Below, in pieces: positions 1 to 7,373 of a stretch of DNA of 20,958 nt. The number at the start of each line of letters is the position of its first letter. Positions within the stretch are counted from its first letter, which is position 1. The stretch is taken from positions 1 through 20,958 of the forward strand of contig JALOBF010000010.1 in assembly GCA_023228385.1 (NCBI GenBank), in the 5' to 3' direction. The notes below the pieces were generated by a model. That model had not been told where the DNA came from. It saw only the letters and a program-made list of their open reading frames with translations, and made no database searches. Source of the stretch: Bacilli bacterium. GTDB taxonomy: Bacteria; Bacillota_I; Bacilli_A; ML615J-28; CAG-698. The position numbers were made by a program, and so were the translations under genes.

Positions 1-781
1 TTCTATTTATTATATCAGCAGCTTTTTCGAAAAGGTCTCTGTAATCCAAATAAACATCACCGCTCGAAAAAGAATAACGATTGATTATATACATGATTAA
101 AGCTTGAAGCCGGATTTCACTATCGTAAGGAGTGCCTATTTCCATCGCAATTTTATCGGCCCGTTTAAATCCGAAACCTTCGACCAACTCAATTAATGAA
201 TATGGATTTTCCTTTATAATATCCACAACTTTAGGTCCGAGTTTTTTCATAAGTTTTAAGCTTGTGTGCATAGTAAAACCATAATTTAATAAATCCACTA
301 AGACTTTTCGATTGGTTTCATAATTTAAAAGATTATTGTAAATTGTTTCCTTTTGAGAAGCCGATATTCCCTGTATTTTGTCTAAAACCGAACGATCTTG
401 TTCAATCAAACCAAGACAATTTGGCCCTAAAGCATTAAATACTTTTGTTGCCGTGACTTTGCCGACACCGGGAAAAAAATCACTTGATAGAAAGGCAACA
501 ACTCCGCTTAAAGTATGTTCATTCAGACGCTCAAATTTACTGGCTTTAAATTGAATTCCATATTGATTAACAACAAATTCACCAAAAAAGGCAAATTCTT
601 CATCAATTAACGGTTTGCGGTCCATATGACATAATACTTTTAATGTATTAGAAAATAATTTATTTCGATATTGAGCAATTTTCTTATCACGATAGTCAAG
701 TTTTATCAATAAAATTGCAAAATGATTTTCTTCATTATAAAAAATTGCATTTGTAACTATTCCTGATATTCTCGTTTCCAT
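1..781 (-). CDS. recD2: RecD2-type DNA helicase, N-terminal part (cut by window edge)
   Basis: The reading frame opens with ATG at 781, behind a GGAGG ribosome site, and stays open to the window edge, giving about 260 residues of the N-terminus. Seen: a beta-rich N-terminal segment (about 1-85), then two helix-hairpin-helix motifs, FPGVGKVTA (103-111) and VEGFGFKRADKIA (200-212). This is the layout before the superfamily 1B helicase core in RecD2 (YrrC). The Walker motifs lie outside the window, so helicase activity cannot be confirmed here. RecD2 is a 5'-3' DNA helicase that works without RecBC in recombinational repair and fork maintenance. It is the last visible gene of uvrB-mnmA-recD2, 13 bp behind mnmA; mnmA and recD2 are also neighbours in Bacillus. 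Confidence 0.88.
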   Translation of the reverse strand, partial: METRISGIVTNAIFYNEENHFAILLIKLDYRDKKIAQYRNKLFSNTLKVLCHMDRKPLIDEEFAFFGEFVVNQYGIQFKASKFERLNEHTLSGVVAFLSSDFFPGVGKVTATKVFNALGPNCLGLIEQDRSVLDKIQGISASQKETIYNNLLNYETNRKVLVDLLNYGFTMHTSLKLMKKLGPKVVDIIKENPYSLIELVEGFGFKRADKIAMEIGTPYDSEIRLQALIMYIINRYSFSSGDVYLDYRDLFEKAADIINR

Positions 782-794
782 ATTACCTCCGCAA

Positions 795-1916
795 TTAATA
801 GCATCGCATTTGGTCATTCATATATACCTTATCGATTGTACCTCCGCCTAAAATTTCATTTCCTAAATAGAAAACAGCTGCCTGTCCCGGCGTTACCGCT
901 TTAGCCTTATCGGGATACGACACTTCTAATCTATCGTGATCAATTTTACGCACAATTGCCTTTATATCACTGCTTCGATATCGAAATTTCACCGTACAAT
1001 CAATTTCTGAAAATTCCGGTCCGAGCCAATTAATTTTATTAATCAAAGCCCGATTTGAATACAGATATTCATGATTACCACCCCGGCCGACAATCAAAAT
1101 ATTTCTTTTAGCATCTTTCCCTAATACATACCATGGTTCGCCGGCCCCTCCTAGTCTTAAACCGTGACGTTGACCAATCGTATAATACATAATCCCTTCA
1201 TGCACGCCAACCTTCTCGCCTTCTAAAGTCTCAATATCGCCAGGTTGTGCCGGAATATAGTTTTGAAGAAACTTTCGGAACTTTCTCTCACCAATAAAAC
1301 ACACCCCAGTCGAATCCTTTTTTGTAGCGACATCAAGATTATACTCGGCTGCGATTTTTCTGACTTCTTTTTTATATAATCCTCCAATTGGAAAAAGTGA
1401 TTTTTTTAGTTGATTTTTCGATAGTTGGGACAAAAAATAACTTTGATCTTTATTAAGGTCAATACCCCTTAGTAATTTCACCGTAGGATAATGCTCAATC
1501 CGAACATAGTGACCCATCGCGATAAAATCAGCCCCCATTTTTTCCGCAGCCAATAAAAAAGATTTAAATTTTATTTCAGTATTACAAATAATATCAGGGT
1601 TCGGCGTTCGGTTATTCCGATATTCGTCAATAAAATATGTAAAAACTTTTTGCCAGTATTCTTCAACAAAATCCACCCTATGCATCTTTATATTTAATTT
1701 ATCCGCAACTTTCAATGCATCAATATAGTCTCTTTCCTGGGGACAAACTTCATCATAAATGTAAGGATTACCCAAAATGTCTTTATTCAGGGATGAGTCC
1801 CAATTACGCATAAAAACACCTTCTACATCGTAACCCTGTTGTAACAGCAATATTGCCGCTACGGCACTATCCACGCCGCCGGATAATCCCAAAATCACTT
1901 TCTTTTTATCTTTCAT
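795..1916 (-). CDS. mnmA: tRNA-specific 2-thiouridylase MnmA (TrmU)
   Basis: This 373-residue enzyme uses ATP and a persulfide sulfur to put the 2-thio group on the wobble uridine (U34) of tRNA-Lys, Glu and Gln, in the cytoplasm. The N-terminal PP-loop SGGVDS (12-17) binds ATP; the catalytic cysteines are Cys111 in PDIICNTEIKF and Cys206 in STGVCFIGERKF, at the family's usual spacing. GHYVR (135-139) and the C-terminal barrel with YTIGQRHGL (245-253) are also typical, and the length is normal. It starts at ATG 1916 with a GGTAAGG ribosome site, 14 bp after the uvrB stop and 13 bp before recD2, so all three are probably co-transcribed. No cysteine desulfurase gene is visible beside it. Confidence 0.97.
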   Translation of the reverse strand: MKDKKKVILGLSGGVDSAVAAILLLQQGYDVEGVFMRNWDSSLNKDILGNPYIYDEVCPQERDYIDALKVADKLNIKMHRVDFVEEYWQKVFTYFIDEYRNNRTPNPDIICNTEIKFKSFLLAAEKMGADFIAMGHYVRIEHYPTVKLLRGIDLNKDQSYFLSQLSKNQLKKSLFPIGGLYKKEVRKIAAEYNLDVATKKDSTGVCFIGERKFRKFLQNYIPAQPGDIETLEGEKVGVHEGIMYYTIGQRHGLRLGGAGEPWYVLGKDAKRNILIVGRGGNHEYLYSNRALINKINWLGPEFSEIDCTVKFRYRSSDIKAIVRKIDHDRLEVSYPDKAKAVTPGQAAVFYLGNEILGGGTIDKVYMNDQMRCY

Positions 1917-1930
1917 TTACCTTACCGCCT

Positions 1931-3904
1931 TTAATCAGCTTTTAATTCGAATATAATATCCCGTAACGCCATGGCTTGTTCAAAATCTAAATTCTTGGCA
2001 GCATCTTTCATTTGCCTTTCTAAACGAAGAATCAGTTCTCTTTTTTCTATCGTACTCATTTTACCGGTGGCATCAAAATCAATTACAGTCTTTTCATCTT
2101 TTATTTCCCTGGTTATTACCAAACTGTCAGTAATGTGTTTATAGATAGTCTTCGGGATAATATTATTTTCTTGGTTGTATTTTTCTTGAATAATGCGACG
2201 ACGATATGTTTCAACAATAGCTTTTTCCATCGAGCCGGTTACATTATCAGCATACATAATAACTTTACCGTTTACATTTCTTGCCGCCCGGCCAATAGTT
2301 TGAATCAAAGCGGTCTCACTACGCAAGAAACCCTCTTTATCGGCATCAAGAATTGCTATCATTGAAACCTCGGGTATATCCAAACCTTCACGCAATAAAT
2401 TAATACCGACCAATACATCATATTTTCCCTGTCTTAATTCTCTTATAATCTCCATCCTTTCCAGTGATTTGATTTCAGAATGAAGATAAGCAACTTTAAA
2501 ATCCAATTCCTGAAGATATTTGGTTAAGTCTTCACTCATTTTAATAGTTAATGTTAATACCAATGTTCTTTCATTGGCTTTGACTCTTTTATGTATCTCT
2601 TTAATCAAATCATCTATCTGACCTTCAGTTGCTCGAACCTCAATTAGGGGGTCAAGTAACCCCGTCGGACGAATAATCTGTTCGACAATTGCTCCGCTGC
2701 GCAAACGCTCAAATTCACTCGGTGTCGCGCTAACATATATAACCTTATCAAGTTTACTATAAAATTCGTTAAATGTTAAAGGACGATTATCAAGAGCAGA
2801 CGGTAAGCGAAAACCGTAATCCACCAAGTTCATTTTTCGCGACCGATCACCATTATACATTCCTCTAACTTGAGGCAATGTTGCGTGCGACTCATCAATA
2901 ATCATTAAAAAATCTTGCTTGAAAAAATCTAACAATGTATAAGGGGTTTCACCTTCTCCGCGTAAACTAATATGTCGAGAATAATTTTCAATACCCGAGC
3001 AAAAGCCGATTTCCTCAAGCATTTCTATATCGTATTCGGTTCTTTGCTTGATTCTTTGTGCTTCAAGCAATTTTTTTTCTTGCTCGAAATATAAAATTCG
3101 ATTTTCAAGTTCGAGTTTAATCCGCCTAATTGCTTCTTTCATTTTATGCTCCCCGATGGCAAATAAAGTTGCGGGGAAAATATTGATGATTGATTTCTCA
3201 AATAAAGATCTGCCGCTTACCGTATCAAACTCTTTAATTTTTTCAATTTCATTATCAAAAAAATCAATCCGGAATGCCCGGTCTCTCATATATGTCGGAA
3301 TAATATCCAAAGATTCTCCCTTTATTCGAAATGATCCTCTTTTGAAATCATAATCATTACGTTCATATTGCATATTGATTAATTTCTCAAGCAATTTTTC
3401 CCGATTTACAGTTTGCCCAACCCGCAATGTTAACATTTTTTCTTTATAATCTTCGGGATTACCGATTCCATAAATACAAGAAACACTGGCAACAACAATA
3501 ACATCATCACGCTCGAAAAAAGCACTTACGGCACTGTGACGCATTTGATCAATATCATCATTAATGCTTGAATCTTTTTCAATATATAAGTCTTTCTTTG
3601 CAACATAGGCTTCTGGTTGATAGTAATCATAATAAGATATAAAATATTCAACGCGGTTTTCCGGAAAAAAGCCTTTTAATTCACTATATAATTGGCCGGC
3701 TAATGTTTTATTATGTGCTAAAACCAGCGTTTTTTTACCTAGGCTTTGAATAACATTGGCAATTGTAAAAGTTTTACCGGTTCCGGTTGCTCCGAGTAGT
3801 ACTTGTTCTTTAATACCTTTTTTAAGATTTTCAATTAGCTGTTGAATCGCTTGGGGCTGGTCTCCCATTGGTTTATAATCACTGTGCAATTTAAAATTAG
3901 CCAT
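1931..3904 (-). CDS. uvrB: UvrABC excinuclease subunit B
   Basis: This full-length UvrB (657 residues) is the damage-verifying helicase-like subunit of nucleotide excision repair; it is loaded by UvrA and then recruits UvrC. Seen: Walker A GATGTGKT (38-45), the aromatic beta-hairpin YYDYYQPEAYV (91-101) that clamps DNA, the Walker B-type IIDESH, the helicase motif QTIGRAARN, and a C-terminal UVR helical hairpin ending in FEQAMALRDIIFELKAD that contacts UvrC. ATG at 3904 follows a GGAGG site. It is the first gene of uvrB-mnmA-recD2, driven by the promoter just upstream. No uvrA lies next to it. Nothing in the sequence looks abnormal. Confidence 0.98.
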   Translation of the reverse strand: MANFKLHSDYKPMGDQPQAIQQLIENLKKGIKEQVLLGATGTGKTFTIANVIQSLGKKTLVLAHNKTLAGQLYSELKGFFPENRVEYFISYYDYYQPEAYVAKKDLYIEKDSSINDDIDQMRHSAVSAFFERDDVIVVASVSCIYGIGNPEDYKEKMLTLRVGQTVNREKLLEKLINMQYERNDYDFKRGSFRIKGESLDIIPTYMRDRAFRIDFFDNEIEKIKEFDTVSGRSLFEKSIINIFPATLFAIGEHKMKEAIRRIKLELENRILYFEQEKKLLEAQRIKQRTEYDIEMLEEIGFCSGIENYSRHISLRGEGETPYTLLDFFKQDFLMIIDESHATLPQVRGMYNGDRSRKMNLVDYGFRLPSALDNRPLTFNEFYSKLDKVIYVSATPSEFERLRSGAIVEQIIRPTGLLDPLIEVRATEGQIDDLIKEIHKRVKANERTLVLTLTIKMSEDLTKYLQELDFKVAYLHSEIKSLERMEIIRELRQGKYDVLVGINLLREGLDIPEVSMIAILDADKEGFLRSETALIQTIGRAARNVNGKVIMYADNVTGSMEKAIVETYRRRIIQEKYNQENNIIPKTIYKHITDSLVITREIKDEKTVIDFDATGKMSTIEKRELILRLERQMKDAAKNLDFEQAMALRDIIFELKAD

Positions 3905-3924
3905 TTCTTCCTCCGGGTATTTAT

Positions 3925-3953
3925 ATTATAACCGTTTATAACAATATTTTCAA
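3925..3953 (-). promoter_or_regulatory. SigA-type promoter of uvrB-mnmA-recD2
   Basis: On the minus strand, TTGAAA (3953-3948), a 17-base spacer and TATAAT (3930-3925) form a near-consensus housekeeping promoter. The predicted transcript start is about 14 bases before the uvrB ATG, so the leader holds little more than the ribosome site. I saw no LexA (SOS) box. Confidence 0.75.
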
Positions 3954-3983
3954 TTATCAAACGATTTTTAAATCAATTTAGTA

Positions 3984-4010
3984 AAAAATCCCCGATAAAC
4001 GGAGATTTTT
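3984..4010 (-). terminator. Intrinsic terminator after the 816-residue lipoprotein gene
   Basis: An 11-bp stem (3984-3994 with 4000-4010, one G-T pair) with a 5-base loop begins one base after the stop codon. The 3' arm ends in a run of U on the minus strand. It separates this gene from the uvrB promoter. Confidence 0.8.
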
Positions 4011-4011
4011 C

Positions 4012-6462
4012 TTATTTATATTTTAATGATTTTTCTGCTTTCCCGATTTGAATATCTAGATAATTATTATAATTTTCTAATGTGTAATCATCATGATGTA
4101 ATTTATATTGATATTCTCGAATAGTGGAATAAGTTTTAACTGCAACATTATTACTGCCCGATAGTTCAGTACGAATCGGTTGATAGTAAGTTGTTATTGC
4201 GGTTTTAATTTCTTTAGTCAGACTCTTATCGTTTTCATTATTAAGATAAGTTTTAATTTGATCAAGTGTCGGTAACACTTTGTTTTCTTCTCCATCTTTC
4301 CATTTCGGAATATCAATTGATTTCATATTGACATAAACATGATAACTGCGTGACGTAATTAAGTATTGATATTCGTTTTCATCCTCATCATCATGTCCAT
4401 ATAAGTAAGGCGTTTCAGAATTAGGATTGGATTGCCAAATGGTGCGAACAACTTCATCAAAAGCTTCCGACTGCTGTCCGTTTTTAAAAGTTCCTAAATC
4501 TTGAAATCGAACAATCAGGCCCGCGGTTTTATATTTTGATAACTCGATACCTTTAAATTTATAATTTAATCCTTCTATTATCGGTTGCGCCTCTGTAGTT
4601 TGATTAAGCCCGGGTAAAAAACGGGGCACTTTTTGAAAGGCATCGACTATTTCATTCATTTTTGTTGGATATGAACCGGATTCTTCTTCCAGATATGTAA
4701 TAATTGCCCGATAGAACTCTTGTGCATATTGTTTTTGTAAATCAGTCCATTTTTCCGGATCAATAACAACACCCGATTGATCTTGAACAGTAATCAATAA
4801 TTGTATTCCTGTAACATTGAAATATTTGTCAACTTGATTATTCATTTGTTCAAGATAAAATTGCCATAATTGGCTTTCTTCATCTACTTCACTCAAATCA
4901 CCAATCGATGTAGCATAATCTTTCTTTATATCCTGATAGAGGTAATAGTAACGTAACTCGTCCTCATTATTTACCGAATAAAAATCCTTTAGGAATTTTT
5001 CCCACCCATATGATTTAGGAAAGCCATATTCAGAATACATATTATCATTAAATGCTTTCTTTTCATCTTCAAGATCCTGATTAATGACTGACCATTTAGA
5101 CTTATCTAATACTGTCTTTTCTTTAATATTATAAATCTTATTAAAATTATTATTATAAAGATAACGTAAATATTCAAGTTCGGCTACAGCAACACTAATA
5201 CCGTAATTATAATTCATCCTTGCAAAGAATTCATCTGCGCTAATATCATTATCATCAATTGCGGCCACTAATTTTATATGTCCTTTTTTGACGGGTTTAT
5301 AATCTACCCATGACGCCACTTGCGATTTGTATTTGGTTTCGAGATCTTCATCAAATATTCTGAATCCCTTTTCAGCCCGCAATTTCGCGAAAACGGAAGA
5401 TACATAAACATTAGTAAGTTTTGATTCTAATAATTTGTCTCTTATTTCGGCTTTTACATCGTCAAATTCAGTTATTTTCTCTCCGATTTTTAAAGTAAAT
5501 ATATGACGCGAACCGCTTTTATATGATAAAGCCTGTTTTGTATACCAAAATTCACCTTCAGGATAAACAGACATTTGTTTATCCATTAAATCGCGAAGTT
5601 CGATTTGATAAGCTGTTATATCTTTATAAGAGTAAAAAAGCATATCGATTTTTTCCAAATCAAAGACAATTTCATCTTTTTCAAGTTTATACTCAATACC
5701 CTGATTTAAAGTTAGGGTTTGATTCGGATAAGTATCTAAGCGATAAGAATTATTCATATTATATAAATCAATAAACGCTTTTACAATCTCACGATTGGTT
5801 AAGGTCGTTGCATCGCTTATTTTAATCCATTCGCCTGAAGTTGTTATTTTAATTCCTAATTGTTTTAGAGCGTCTTGATATTGCTTAATCGAATCATAGG
5901 CAACGATAATCGCATAATATCCTTTTTGATAATTATTATTAAAATATGTTTCGTATTCTTTATCAGTAAAATCTTCTTCGTCGTATTGCTCTTTAATCTT
6001 TTCTTTAGTATACATTTCTTTGGCAATTATTAAACGATAATAATCCTTAACATCTTGTTCCTCAACAAGACCGTAATTCACAAATAGATCTCTAAGGTAT
6101 TCGCTTCTTTCCTTTTCGATTTCTTCGTTGGTCAGGCTTTCGGTACCATTAGGAAAAATGTCACTCATCAATTCTTTCTCAATCATGTCTTCGGTTACCG
6201 AATCCCAATAACTAAGATTCTCCTTTTTCATATGTTTCATCAAATATTCATCGGCAATATCCAATAAAATATTGATACCGACCTGTTTTTTTAATCTTTC
6301 ATACATCCGTTGGTTATTTATTGTATAAGTGGAATCGCCTTCAGTAGCATTCATATAAACTGCCTCAGGATTAGAGATGGCCGGTACAGCCCTTTTTCCT
6401 TGACATCCGGTTATGATAAATAAACTAATAAAAAGCATTATTGACAACAGTGTTTTCTTCAT
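4012..6462 (-). CDS. Large lipoprotein, double parvulin-like (PrsA/SurA-type) foldase, paralogue 1
   Basis: This 816-residue protein has a lipoprotein signal with a lipobox ending ITGC (17-20), so it is probably anchored outside the membrane. The arrangement resembles PrsA/SurA peptidyl-prolyl isomerases: a helical N-terminal region, then two parvulin-like modules. Module 1 (about 175-370) ends with HIFTLKIGEK and a helical segment like the one that follows the parvulin domain in PrsA. Module 2 (about 548-715) has TGIQLLITVQD, LGTFKNG and SYHVYVN, matching the first strand, the DLGxFxxG element and the last strand of a parvulin. The first conserved His of module 2 is Gln554 here; the last-strand His708 remains. 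It is clearly paralogous to the gene ending at 7374. It lies 26 bp after yycJ, with an AAGGAG site. Fold assignment is by motif, so moderate; isomerase activity is doubtful. Confidence 0.65.
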   Translation of the reverse strand: MKKTLLSIMLFISLFIITGCQGKRAVPAISNPEAVYMNATEGDSTYTINNQRMYERLKKQVGINILLDIADEYLMKHMKKENLSYWDSVTEDMIEKELMSDIFPNGTESLTNEEIEKERSEYLRDLFVNYGLVEEQDVKDYYRLIIAKEMYTKEKIKEQYDEEDFTDKEYETYFNNNYQKGYYAIIVAYDSIKQYQDALKQLGIKITTSGEWIKISDATTLTNREIVKAFIDLYNMNNSYRLDTYPNQTLTLNQGIEYKLEKDEIVFDLEKIDMLFYSYKDITAYQIELRDLMDKQMSVYPEGEFWYTKQALSYKSGSRHIFTLKIGEKITEFDDVKAEIRDKLLESKLTNVYVSSVFAKLRAEKGFRIFDEDLETKYKSQVASWVDYKPVKKGHIKLVAAIDDNDISADEFFARMNYNYGISVAVAELEYLRYLYNNNFNKIYNIKEKTVLDKSKWSVINQDLEDEKKAFNDNMYSEYGFPKSYGWEKFLKDFYSVNNEDELRYYYLYQDIKKDYATSIGDLSEVDEESQLWQFYLEQMNNQVDKYFNVTGIQLLITVQDQSGVVIDPEKWTDLQKQYAQEFYRAIITYLEEESGSYPTKMNEIVDAFQKVPRFLPGLNQTTEAQPIIEGLNYKFKGIELSKYKTAGLIVRFQDLGTFKNGQQSEAFDEVVRTIWQSNPNSETPYLYGHDDEDENEYQYLITSRSYHVYVNMKSIDIPKWKDGEENKVLPTLDQIKTYLNNENDKSLTKEIKTAITTYYQPIRTELSGSNNVAVKTYSTIREYQYKLHHDDYTLENYNNYLDIQIGKAEKSLKYK

Positions 6463-6488
6463 TTGTCTTAACTCCTTTGATTATAATT

Positions 6489-7265
6489 TTAAATCTGATA
6501 TAGTTTCAAGGCCCGGAATTGTTCGGCTAGTATAATATCGCCGCTAAACACTTTTTTAATTTCCGGAATCATTTGGCTTTCAATTATTTCTACGCTATTA
6601 CATTCAAGACTAATATGGGCTAAAATAACAATTTTATGTTTTTCATTAAGAACCGCTATAAGCAATTGCTGGCATATGTGATTAGACATATGACCATTTG
6701 GCGACAGAATCCTTTCTTTTAAAGCCCAAGGGCGTTCACTTTCAAGTAACATTTCAACATCATGGTTTGATTCAATTATCAAAGCATCGACGTTTCTAAT
6801 TATTTCAATATATTTTAGAGGGAAAAATCCAGTATCGGTGATATATGCTAATCTTTTGTCTTCACTTATAAAAACATAGCCAAAAATATTAGCACTGTCA
6901 TGCGAAAGTTTTAGCGTTAAAAAATCTAAATCTTTAATTCGATAGCGCGTATCGGCTTCTAAAAATTTTATTTTGACTCTAGGGATTTTATCTTTAATTG
7001 TTTTTTCTAAATTATCATATGAATACTTATTAATATAAAGCGTAGCTTTAGTCTTTTTTAAAATTGTCGGTAAAAAACAAACATGGTCATAATGTTCATG
7101 GGTAATAATTACTGCAGAGACATCGGAAAAATCGATATTTTCATCTTTGACTCTTTTTTTTGCAGTTAAGAAAGAAATTCCGGCATCAAGTAAAACTTTT
7201 GTTTCTTTCGTTTCAATATAGGTCATATTGCCTTTAGATCCGCTACCAATAATACAAAATTTCAT
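6489..7265 (-). CDS. yycJ: YycJ/WalJ-type metallo-beta-lactamase-fold hydrolase
   Basis: This is a 258-residue metallo-beta-lactamase-fold protein with the metal-binding HEHYDH motif (56-61), plus downstream SHDSAN, YITDTGF and ILAHIS segments typical of YycJ (WalJ), a cytoplasmic hydrolase proposed to act on DNA or RNA and linked to wall/division signalling in Bacillus. I place the start at ATG 7265, because MKFCIIGSGSKGN is where family members begin. The longer frame from 7325 would begin upstream of the promoter at 7293-7321. The AAAGGAG ribosome site lies unusually far (about 19 bases) from this ATG, so the start is not settled. It is the first gene of an operon with the 816-residue lipoprotein. 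In Bacillus it follows walRK-yycHI; none of those genes is here. Confidence 0.87.
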   Translation of the reverse strand: MKFCIIGSGSKGNMTYIETKETKVLLDAGISFLTAKKRVKDENIDFSDVSAVIITHEHYDHVCFLPTILKKTKATLYINKYSYDNLEKTIKDKIPRVKIKFLEADTRYRIKDLDFLTLKLSHDSANIFGYVFISEDKRLAYITDTGFFPLKYIEIIRNVDALIIESNHDVEMLLESERPWALKERILSPNGHMSNHICQQLLIAVLNEKHKIVILAHISLECNSVEIIESQMIPEIKKVFSGDIILAEQFRALKLYQI

Positions 7266-7292
7266 AGATTGTACTTGAATTTCTCCTTTCAT

Positions 7293-7321
7293 ATTATACC
7301 CGTTTAACCAACACTTTTCAA
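7293..7321 (-). promoter_or_regulatory. SigA-type promoter of yycJ and lipoprotein paralogue 1
   Basis: TTGAAA (7321-7316), a 17-base spacer and TATAAT (7298-7293) on the minus strand. The hexamers and spacing are the same as at uvrB. Its position rules out the longer yycJ start at 7325. Confidence 0.75.
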
Positions 7322-7347
7322 GCAATATTTATCAATCTATGAGAAGA

Positions 7348-7373
7348 AAAACCTTGAGTTTCCCCAAGGTTTT
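7348..7373 (-). terminator. Intrinsic terminator after lipoprotein paralogue 2
   Basis: A perfect 9-bp stem (7348-7356 with 7365-7373), loop of 8, abutting the stop codon, is followed by UUUUUCUUCU on the minus strand. It insulates this gene from the yycJ promoter. Confidence 0.8.

Noticed and set aside
7266..7325. A 20-residue N-terminal extension of the YycJ-type protein
   Set aside because: A consensus promoter overlaps it, and homologues start at the MKFCIIGSGS segment.
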